Source: Flavobacteriales bacterium (GTDB lineage: Bacteria > Bacteroidota > Bacteroidia > Flavobacteriales_D > Sanyastnellaceae). From it: a stretch of 18,924 bases of DNA. Each line of letters begins with the position of its first letter. Position 1 is the first letter of the stretch. This document shows positions 8,065 to 16,700 of the stretch, one piece after another. Position numbers and translations under genes: made by a program. The notes beneath the pieces were generated by a model. That model was not told the origin of the DNA and did no database searches. It was given only the letters and a program-made list of their open reading frames with translations. Where the stretch lies: positions 1 to 18,924 of the forward strand of contig CANGVU010000003.1 of assembly GCA_947457325.1 (NCBI GenBank). The letters are read 5' to 3'.

Positions 8065-8661
8065 TTATTTTTTCTTTCCTTTTGCTGGAGCCTCTTCTGC
8101 TTGAGAAGCAGCGATAGAAGCACGAGTAGCTTGAATAGCAAGGATGGCTGAAGCTTCTGCCTCCAAGAATACTACACCTGGGATTTGTACCTCACGTACA
8201 CGGATCATATCGCCAATATTCAATTTGGTAATGTCCAAAGTGATGTCATTTGGAAGATCCTCAGGCTTAGCAAATACACGAACTTTTCTGTAGTTGATAG
8301 CCAAACGACCACCCGCCTTTACACCTTCAGAGTTTCCAGTTACACGAACAGGCAAAGAAGTCTTTACTGCCTTTCCAGGAACCAACTCTAAAAAGTCAAG
8401 ATGTACAATTTTGTCAGTCACTGGGTGACGCTGTACTTCTTGGATGATGGAAGCATATTTGGTACCGTTGATATCCAAGTTGATTTGCAAGGTGTCAGAC
8501 ATGGCCATGATTTTGTCCATCTCAATTTTACCTACTGAAAAATGCACTTGGTTTCCGCCACCGTACATAACGGCTGGGATACGGTTAGCAAGGCGCAACG
8601 CGCTTGCATCTTGTCTTCCTACGTTCTCTCTTGGAGAACCGCTCAATTCAAATTGCTTCAT
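8065..8661 (-). CDS. rplY: 50S ribosomal protein L25/general stress protein Ctc
   Basis: A 198-residue long-form (CTC/TL5-type) L25 that binds 5S rRNA. The N-terminal L25 beta-barrel domain (about 1-92) contains the usual LR-NRIPAVMYGGG start and HVTDK-like stretch (RHPVTDKIVHLDFLEL). The C-terminal TL5 domain (about 95-180) starts VKTSLPVRVTGNSEGVKAGG and contains LPNDITLDITKLNIGDMIRV. The tail is Ala/Glu/Lys-rich (EEAPAKGKKK), probably disordered. It lies downstream of prs on the same strand, the gene order prs-ctc known from many bacteria, so co-expression is likely. No clear promoter of its own is visible in the AT-rich 30 nt before the ATG. A strong terminator follows. Confidence 0.96.
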   Translation of the reverse strand: MKQFELSGSPRENVGRQDASALRLANRIPAVMYGGGNQVHFSVGKIEMDKIMAMSDTLQINLDINGTKYASIIQEVQRHPVTDKIVHLDFLELVPGKAVKTSLPVRVTGNSEGVKAGGRLAINYRKVRVFAKPEDLPNDITLDITKLNIGDMIRVREVQIPGVVFLEAEASAILAIQATRASIAASQAEEAPAKGKKK

Positions 8662-8723
8662 TTTATTTGGTTTTTAATTTATTTCTAATTCTTGTGTTTC
8701 TCTTTCTCTTTCTTTCGTTCCCT

Positions 8724-8804
8724 TCATCTCCTCATCTCCTCAGGGCGAATATCAATTCGCCCCTACATCCCCTCATTCCTTCATTCCTTCATTCCTTCAT
8801 CCCT
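8724..8804. repeat. 8-nt purine/pyrimidine minisatellite flanking a hairpin
   Basis: On the + strand TCATTCCT occurs three times plus one variant TCATCCCT in perfect tandem (8773-8804), ending inside the prs stop codon. On the other side of a hairpin, TCATCTCC occurs twice (8724-8739). The opposite strand, which is the mRNA strand of prs-rplY, is therefore strongly purine-rich. Such short tandem units are prone to copy-number change. Confidence 0.85.
8743..8766 (-). repeat. REP-like hairpin with 5' GTAG
   Basis: On the - strand the order is GTAG (8766-8763), an 8-bp stem GGGCGAAT (8762-8755), loop TGAT and the pairing arm ATTCGCCC (8750-8743). A GTAG tetranucleotide directly 5' of a GC-rich hairpin is the architecture of REP elements mobilised by RAYT (TnpA-REP, Y1) transposases. 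It sits between prs and rplY and has no U-tail, so it is not a normal terminator. Membership in a dispersed family cannot be shown from one copy. Confidence 0.55.
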
Positions 8805-9745
8805 TAAATGCTGATGAAATGCGAACTTATACTTTTGTTTTCAATCAAATTGTGTAACACATCTCCAAAAAGTTGAGCGGTGCTCACCACACGGATTTTA
8901 TCCTTGGGGTGTCCATCTTTTAAAGGAATACTGTCAGAAACGATTACTTCCAAAAGCTTCGAGTCTTGTATTCTTTCATAAGCTTGTCCGCTTAACACAG
9001 CATGCGTACACATGGCTCTCACACTCAAAGCACCATTCTCTAACATCATCTCTGCAGCTTTGCACAGGGTGCCTGCCGTATCAATCATGTCATCAATCAA
9101 TACTACATTTTTTCCTTTCACATCACCGATAACGGTCATGCTTTCAATTTGATTGGCCACTTTTCTTTGTTTGTAACAAATGGCCAAATCAACACCCAAC
9201 AATTTGGCATAAGCATTGGCACGTTTGGTACCACCCGTATCAGGCGCAGCAATAACCAAATCTGCAATATTCATCTCTTGCAACAAAGGGGCGAAGAGTG
9301 TGCTGCAATACAAATGATCTACAGGAACTTCAAAGAAACCTTGGATTTGCTCTGCATGAAGATCCATGGTGATTACGCGGTTGACTCCGGCAGCTGTCAA
9401 TAAATTGGCCACCAACTTGGCTCCGATTGGAACACGGGGTTTGTCCTTGCGGTCTTGACGCGCAAAACCGAAGTAGGGCATAACAGCGATGATTCTTTTT
9501 GCTGATGCGCGTTTGGCTGCATCAATCAAAAGCAACAATTCCATTAAGTGGTCTGATGGAGGAAAGGTGGATTGGACAATGACAACATCCTTTCCTCTTA
9601 CTGTTTCTTCAATCGAAGGCGAAAATTCTCCATCGCTGAAACGTTGGATAATGACTTTACCCAATTTGTCCCCAAAAGCTTTGGCAATGCCCTCTCCCAA
9701 AGTTTGGGAACCGGAACCTGCTATAATTTTAACCATGTCATTCAT
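8804..9745 (-). CDS. prs: Ribose-phosphate pyrophosphokinase (PRPP synthase)
   Basis: Cytosolic enzyme making PRPP from ribose-5-phosphate and ATP for purine, pyrimidine, His, Trp and NAD synthesis; 313 residues, close to the usual 310-320. Visible motifs: FSDGE (36-40), ATP-site FARQDRK (94-100), catalytic-flap region TMDLHAEQIQGFF with His130, and the PRPP-binding loop VVLIDDMIDTAGTL (214-227). The frame remains open to a TTG at 9781, but family alignment begins at MVKIIAGSGSQ, so ATG 9745 (MNDMVKI) or 9736 is the start; I chose 9745. The stop overlaps the last unit of the downstream repeat array. It lies 42 nt after the CPBP protease gene and upstream of rplY on the same strand. Confidence 0.96.
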   Translation of the reverse strand: MNDMVKIIAGSGSQTLGEGIAKAFGDKLGKVIIQRFSDGEFSPSIEETVRGKDVVIVQSTFPPSDHLMELLLLIDAAKRASAKRIIAVMPYFGFARQDRKDKPRVPIGAKLVANLLTAAGVNRVITMDLHAEQIQGFFEVPVDHLYCSTLFAPLLQEMNIADLVIAAPDTGGTKRANAYAKLLGVDLAICYKQRKVANQIESMTVIGDVKGKNVVLIDDMIDTAGTLCKAAEMMLENGALSVRAMCTHAVLSGQAYERIQDSKLLEVIVSDSIPLKDGHPKDKIRVVSTAQLFGDVLHNLIENKSISSHFISI

Positions 9746-9767
9746 TAGTATACTGCTTATGGGGCGG

Positions 9768-9775
9768 CTAAGATA
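9768..9775 (-). promoter_or_regulatory. Putative -7 box for prs
   Basis: TATCTTAG on the - strand matches TAnnTTTG in five of six fixed positions and lies 22 nt before the chosen prs start. A TTG at 9802-9800 is 24 nt further upstream, slightly beyond the usual -33 spacing, so this is a moderate candidate. Its position also argues against the TTG at 9781 as translation start. Confidence 0.35.
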
Positions 9776-9787
9776 ATTCAAAACCTT

Positions 9788-10648
9788 TTACGGTCTGTTC
9801 AAAACTTGGGTTTTTCGGTAAAACATAACACAGAAGACCACCCATAACGCAATACTGATAGACCAGAACAATGGTGCAGTAGACCAATGATCAGCAGGAG
9901 TGCTCAATGATTGAAAATAATGGTAAAGCACAATGCTCATCAAGTTGTTGCCGACATGCGCAACGATAGGATACCACAAGTTGCCAGTGAGTTGGTAAAG
10001 ATAACCCAGTCCGGCTCCAAGAATGCATCGTGGGATAAAACCTTCCCATTCAAAATGGATGATGGAGAACAATAGCCCCACTAACCAAATGGCGACATGC
10101 ACATTTATTTTCTTTCGGAGGTTATGCAGGAGAATACCTCTAAAAAAAAACTCTTCCAAAATGCCTGGAAAAACGGACATGATTAACACGCTTTGCAATA
10201 CTCCAATGATTGTTTTTTGAGACAAAATTTTTTCTTGAATGATGATAGCGTTGTTGTCTTTTGATACCAATAGATTTTTCAATGATGGTGAGGCATCAAG
10301 GATGTTTTGGTTGATCCAACTTAACATTTCAATCAAGCCAAAAGAAGTCAAAGTCAATGCAAGTGTGTAGAGCGTGATGGGAATGTGAAGTGAATGCAAA
10401 GATTGTAATTGTTCTGTCTTAAAATTTTTCGAACGGAACATGAACCACAGCCAGGGAGCCAAAAAGAAAAAAGATTGTTGAATAACATTGGCCCAGCCCA
10501 GTAAGAGTGATTGATTTTCAGTTAGATAAAGGATGGAATCACTGGAAAAAGGCACTTCAAATGCCGCAAGCCATCCAGCGCTTAGGGTTGTACCAAGCCC
10601 AAAGGAAATGAGGAGAACAGCAAAAAGTTCAGAAATATTGATTTTCAT
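9788..10648 (-). CDS. CPBP family intramembrane glutamic endopeptidase (CAAX/Abi-type)
   Basis: A polytopic membrane protein of 286 residues from ATG 10648. Several hydrophobic segments precede the conserved core: FPGILEEFFFRGILL (EExxxR, Glu165-Glu166 and Arg170), then FSIIHFEWEG (His198) and AHVGNN (HxxxN, His231/Asn235). These are the four motifs of Rce1-like CPBP proteases. Bacterial members cleave prenylated-type or peptide substrates or mediate bacteriocin immunity; the substrate here is unknown. A second in-frame ATG at 10669 would add seven residues but lies only 4 nt after a TAATTTTG promoter box, so it would be almost leaderless. The gene is 42 nt upstream of prs and divergent from the giant surface-protein gene. 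Confidence 0.9.
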   Translation of the reverse strand: MKINISELFAVLLISFGLGTTLSAGWLAAFEVPFSSDSILYLTENQSLLLGWANVIQQSFFFLAPWLWFMFRSKNFKTEQLQSLHSLHIPITLYTLALTLTSFGLIEMLSWINQNILDASPSLKNLLVSKDNNAIIIQEKILSQKTIIGVLQSVLIMSVFPGILEEFFFRGILLHNLRKKINVHVAIWLVGLLFSIIHFEWEGFIPRCILGAGLGYLYQLTGNLWYPIVAHVGNNLMSIVLYHYFQSLSTPADHWSTAPLFWSISIALWVVFCVMFYRKTQVLNRP

Positions 10649-10673
10649 GGTATTTAGGTGTTTTTCCATGGTG

Positions 10674-10681
10674 CAAAATTA
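10674..10681 (-). promoter_or_regulatory. Putative -7 box for the CPBP protease gene
   Basis: TAATTTTG on the - strand is an exact match to the Bacteroidota consensus TAnnTTTG, followed by CACC as often seen in Flavobacteriia. It is 25 nt before the chosen ATG (10648). No convincing TTG is seen at the -33 distance. Confidence 0.5.
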
Positions 10682-10710
10682 GGGGAAGGTTAATTTTTTT
10701 TAAAAAGTTC

Positions 10711-10742
10711 TTGGGAATTCCAAAAAGTAATTTCTACATTAG
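10711..10742 (+). promoter_or_regulatory. Putative promoter of the giant T9SS protein gene
   Basis: A TTG at 10711-10713 is followed after 21 nt by TACATTAG (10735-10742), five of six fixed positions of TAnnTTTG. This gives a leader of roughly 45 nt to the ATG at 10792. The TTG is part of a near-palindrome (TTGGGAATTCCAA, 10711-10723) in the divergent intergenic region. Confidence 0.5.
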
Positions 10743-10791
10743 CAAAGACGCAAAGGTCGTCGCTTAACCTAAATAACTTAATTATTAATCT

Positions 10792-13700
10792 ATGAAGTAC
10801 TTGGATTCTATTCCATGGGAAAGCCCTACTATCAAGGTCTTTTCGAATGAAAGGAGTTGTGCTAAAAACCAAACTAGCTCAAGCCTCCTTACCTTTCTAA
10901 GGTCAATTGCATTGACTCTTTTTGTTCTGTTATCAATTGCGTCAGATTCATTTGCGCAGTTGACTCCAACCACTTGGAATTTTGCCGCTAACTCAACCGG
11001 TTGGACTGGAAACTTTACAAGATCAACCGCCACCAATGCAACTATGTGTGGCTCAGCAGGTATGAGGAGGAATTTGTACAATTTCGCAACCACGGGTAAT
11101 TTGGTTACCCCAGTTCTTCCGGGAACAAACAATGCGGGGTTGGTTACGATATCCTATAATTACAAAGCAGCCAATTATAATTCTCCGTTTGGTGCAGTGA
11201 ATCCTTGGGGGTCTTTTAACGTTCAATACGGTTCAACAGCTACGGGTCCTTGGACCACTTTTGCTACTGTATCTCAAGAGACTCAGACCGGATCATGTTT
11301 AACGAAAACACATACTTTTACCCCTCCATTGGGAAATGTTTTTATTAAATTTGATTGTTTTTGGACTGCTGGGGACTATTATTTGTCATTTGATGATGTT
11401 CAAGTTGTCTCTCAAGGAGCAGCTCCTTCATGTTTTGCACCAACAGCTTTAACAAATTCAGGGTTGAGCATCTCAGGAGCGACAATTAGCTGGACGGCTC
11501 CAGCTACGGCTCCCTCTAGCGGATATGATTTTGAATTGCGCACATCCGGCGCAGCGGGATCAGGTTCTTCTGGACTGTCATTGAGCGGTGGAACTGCAAA
11601 TACCACTTATACTTTCACAGGTCTCGCAGCCAATACAAACTACACCCTTTATGTCCGGTCAAATTGTGGTGGCTCAGATGTTAGTGCTTGGGCTTCAACA
11701 ACATTCTTTACAGGGTATTGCCAAGCTACAGGAACCAGCTCTTCAACGCAAATAACGAGTGTTGCCCTAAATGGAATTAGTTCCTTGACCAATACATCAG
11801 CAGGAAATGCTGGTTACGGAAACTTCTCAGCTCAAAGTTTTCAGACTGAGGCTTCAGGCGTGGTTTCTTGGACCATTGCTTCAACAGGTGGACCTGGATT
11901 AGCCATTTGGGTAGATTGGAATAATAACCTTACTTTCGAGACAAGCGAGAGAATGTATAACTCAGCTGCGTATGTATCAAGTCCTACCAGTGGAACTTTT
12001 ACGGTTCCAGTAGGAACTGCTTCAGGTTCTTATAGATTGCGTATTGTGGCTGACTATAATGGAACAAGTCCAGTTTCTTGTCCGAGCAATATCAATGGTG
12101 AAACGGAAGATTATAGTTTGACCATCGTACCCGCTTGTTCTGGAACGCCTAGTACGCCTACTGTTTCAGAATCAGCATCTGCTATTTGCCCTGGTCAAAC
12201 ATTTACATTTACAGGATCTAACTATGGTGCTTTTTCGGGTATCACAAAACAGTGGAAAGTTTCCAGTGTTTCGGGTGGTCCCTACACGGATATTGTTGGT
12301 GCGACATCAAATAATTACACTACACCGGCAATGACGGTGTCTGGTAGTTACTATTATGTCGTTCAATCTACATGTACAGCCTCCGGCTTGACATCACAAT
12401 CAAATGAGACTTATGTTAGCGTTTACAATAATCCTAACGTTGTCATCTCAGGTCCCAACGGTGGAGCTTTCTGCGGTACGCAAGAAATGACTGCATCTGG
12501 TGCATCTACTTATACATGGGCTCCTGCCAATAGAGTCAGCGCAACAACAGGTACTTCTGTTTTCTTTGTTGGAACTTCCAATTCAAGCATCACTGTTACC
12601 GGTGTAAATGCCAATGGTTGTACTGCCACGTCACCTGCTTTTGCAGTGACTTACACAGCACCAACGGACATTACATTAACTTCAAGTGTAACCAACTTCT
12701 GCGGAACAGGTGGAACAGCTGTAATTACTGCAACTTCAGGCGCTGCTTATACCTATACTTATGATGTTGGTGGCGGAGACGCTACCTTGTCTAATGCAGC
12801 AGCTGCTTCAGTTGATGCCAACATGACAGTGACCAGTGCAATCCGTGTAACAGGAAACGAAGCTACAACAGGATGTTCTTCTCAAGCTGTAAAGAGTGTG
12901 GGTGTTTATCCATTGCCAACGGCAACGGTGACCACAACTGCTTCAGGTGTTTGTCCTGGTACAGCCGCTACCATCAACTCTGGATTGAGTGCAGGTAACT
13001 TTACTGTTTCTTCTATTCCATGGGCTGCCACAACAGCTCCTGCCAATGCAGGTGTTTTGATGAACAACGGTACTGCAGTAACTGCATTGTCTGGTGGTTC
13101 ATTGGATGACGGAGGTTGGGGTGGAATTCCAATTGGATTCAATTTCAATTTCTTTGGAACCAACTTCAGCTCTCTAGCATGCGGAACCAACGGTTTGGTA
13201 ATGTTCGGAACTGTTCCTGGTTACACCACTTCTCCAGGTCAATTAGGTCAATATAGTTTCTCAGGTAGTGCAACCAATTGTACTCCTGCAGGTCCAGGAA
13301 CTGGAAGATATTTCCCCAACTGTAACAACCCTGGAAACATTATTGCTTTGATGGCAGCTGATGGTCATGCAGGTACTTCTACTAATGGAAGTATCAAGTA
13401 TTGGACAGAAGGTTATGCTCCAAACAGAATCTTTAACTTGAAATACAACAATTACAATTTCTATTCTGCCAATCCTCAGTTCACAGCTACATTGCGCTTG
13501 TATGAGACTACAGGTATCGTAGATATTTTGATTGATTCTAAGACATACTCAAACACAGCGATTGTTGGTTTGCAGGACGCTACAAAAACAATCGGTGCTG
13601 TAGCTCCAAATCGTCCAACAAGTTCAACGAATACTGTTGCGGCTTGGACTGTTGCAGCAGGAAGTGGTGAGGCTTGGAGATTCTCTCCTCCCGCAAACTA

Positions 13701-16700
13701 TGCGGTTAATTGGTTCGCTAACGGAACGCAATTGCCAGCTCAAGTAACTTCTCCATCCAATGGATTCAACGAGTTCTCATATGCTGTTTCTCCTTCAGTA
13801 ACGACTGATTATAGCATCATTTACACCAATACTTTGACTGGTTGCGCCAATTCAGCTGGTTCTGCTGAAGTAACAATGGAAGTATTGAGCAGCACTGCTC
13901 CAACTGGTGTAACTACAATTGCAACTGACTCTACGGTTTGTAGTGGTATTGGTTTCGATTTGAGCACTTCATTCACAGGAATCACAGACGGTCAAACCTA
14001 CCAATGGCAGGTTTCTACTGATGCTGGTTTGACTTGGAATGACATTTTGGATGATACGTTGATTACCGCAATTGGAATTACTCAGACTGTTGCTTCTTCT
14101 TACCGTATTGGTATTTCTCAGTGCGGTGGTACTGTAGCATATTCTTCTCCACTTGCTGTTAGCTTGAATCCTTATCAAGATTGCTATTGCACTCCAGGTT
14201 ATACTACAGGTACAGGTGTTGGAGACTTAATTTCTAATGTAGAAATTGCTGGAACCACATTGTCAAATAATACAGGTTTCGTGCAAGGTACTCCTTCATT
14301 TACTTACTACACTGGACAAGCCAACTACACAGCTTCTTTGTTGCCATCCTCTTCTTACACTGTAAACGTGTCAACGGGTGAGTGGGGATCACAAGGCTTT
14401 GCTGCATGGATTGACTACAACGATGATGGTATTTTCACCACATCTACAGATCCTTTGTTGAACGAGCGCATTGGATTTACACCTACAACCATCGGAACAG
14501 GTGTTACAACCGGACAGATCAATGCTTCAGCATCCTTCACCATCACTTTGGCTTGTACGCCCCCAGCTGGTGACCACAGAATGCGTGTTCGTTGTGCATA
14601 TGCTACCAATGGTGGAAACATCGATCCTTGCCTTACCTATAGTTATGGTGAGACAGAGGACTATTTGGTGACTATTCAGGCAGCCCCAACATGTCCCAAT
14701 CCTGGTGCGATGACTGTACCTTCAGCTACAATCAATGCCAATGATGTTACATTGCAGTGGTTGACTGGATGTTCGACTGCTACCAATTACGATTTTGAAT
14801 ATGGACCTGCAGGATTTACTGCTGGAACAGGTACTACCGTTTCTGGTACTGTGGCTTTGAGTGCAACAGGTGATACTGCTACCTATGTTTTGTCTGGATT
14901 GAATTCATTGACTGATTACACTGTATACTACCGTGCCAATTGTGGTACTGGTGATTATAGTGCATGGTCTTTGGTTCCAACCAACTTTACTACAGCTCCA
15001 TCATGTTTCCCTCCATCAGCTGTTACTGTAACCAACGTTACTACCAGCGGTGCAACGGTAACATGGACGTCTAACCCATTGAGCCCTTCTGCTAATTACC
15101 AATACATTCTTTCAGAAACCAATACAGCTCCAGTCAACGGTGTTGTAGCTGGAACAGTTGATTTGGCTGGCACTACAGTAACTTTAACAGGTTTGACATC
15201 AATGACTACTTACTACATGTGGGTACGTTCTGATTGTGGGTCAGGAGATCGTTCAGTTTGGACATCTGTTGCCACTATCGCAGTTAATCCTTGTATGCCA
15301 GGTTATACCACAGGTACAGCAGCCGGTGATATGATAGCTAGAGTAGCTATTACCGGTACTACGTTGTCTAACTACAGCGGATTTGCGGCTGGAGATCCAT
15401 CTTATGAGTACTTTGCTCCAAATACAGATAGCACTACTGCAACGATGAATGCAGGAGGAACTTATACTGTTAACGTATCTACCGGTGAGTGGGGAGATCA
15501 GGGCTTTGCGGCTTGGATTGACTACAATGATGATGGAATTTTTACGACATCAGTTGATCCAGCGTTGAACGAGCGTATTGGTTATACCAATGGTACAATT
15601 GGTACAGGTTTGACAACTGGTCAAATCAATGCATCTGCATCATTCACCATCAACTTGGGATGTACGCCTCCAGTGGGTACACACAGAATGCGTGTACGTT
15701 GTGTTTATGCACAGAATGGTAGCTTAGTTGACCCTTGTAATACTCAGTCTTATGGACAAACAGAGGATTATATGGTAAACATTGCTGGTATTGTTCCATT
15801 TACGCCAACTTTCACAGCTTCATCAGCCACAGCATGTACAGGTGCGACTGCAGCAGTAGTTTATACCACACAAGCAGGTCAAACTTCTTACACTTGGTCT
15901 TATTTGGATAATGCTAATAATGCCTTGGTGAGCGGTACTGACTATTCTGTTACATACAGTGCAACCAACGAATCGTCTACAGTAACATGGTTAACTGCAG
16001 GAGCAAGAAAAGTTCAAGTGAATTACAATAACCCTGCTGGTTGTTCTTCAACCGGAGCTGCTACAACAAATACTACAGTTACTTTGCAAACCGTACCAGG
16101 TTCATTGTTATTCGCAGCTAACGCCTCTAATACTGGAGGTACGATTACCTACAATGCTACTGGTGCCATTGGTTCAACAGCAGGTGGATGGCAGAGATCA
16201 ATTGATGGTGGTACTACTTGGACTGCTATTTCTCCAAATGGTTCTAACTCTTATACTTTCAACAACCTAACCGTTGAGACCAAGTTCAGAGTATTAGTTA
16301 CCAATGGTACTTGTTCAACATTGCCTACCAACGTTATCACTGGATACGTTCCAGGTGCTGGCGTAGCCAATGCCGTTGCGGTAAATACCATCGGTCAGTT
16401 TGGAACTGGTGTTCAAACATCTTACACAACCAATTTGGCTAATATTGCAGGAAACGAGGTTTGGTATTCTTTCACCGCTGGTGCTAATGCAATCAGAATT
16501 TCTGTTGTAGGTGCAAGTGGTGTTGCGGATGACAATGAGATTTCATTGTACGAAGGCCCTGCTTCTACACCAATGATTCCTTTGATGACTGAGAATGATG
16601 TTACCTTGAGTTCATCTGTTACTGAGAAAGGAAGTGAGATTTTGTTGACAGACCAATTGGTTCCTGGCCAATCTTATTTCTTCTCTGTGAAGAACAACAA

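Noticed and set aside
8604..8807. + strand ORF over the prs-rplY spacer with a hydrophobic, Pro/His/Ser repeat product
   Set aside because: It is the translation of the pyrimidine strand of the minisatellite and the antisense of rplY; no start signal or homology pattern.
7929..9745. Possible toxin-antitoxin or defence island around the CPBP (Abi-like) protease
   Set aside because: The neighbours are housekeeping genes (prs, rplY) and an efflux operon; the CPBP motifs are those of a general membrane protease and no partner toxin, antitoxin or nuclease is present.
10711..10723. Near-palindrome TTGGGAATTCCAA in the divergent intergenic region as an operator
   Set aside because: It is short, imperfect at the centre, and one end is already explained as the -33 element; no second copy is seen nearby.
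14415..14621. Antisense and alternative-frame ORFs inside the giant T9SS gene
   Set aside because: Ser/Thr/Gly-rich coding sequence leaves few stops on other frames; none has a coherent protein pattern.
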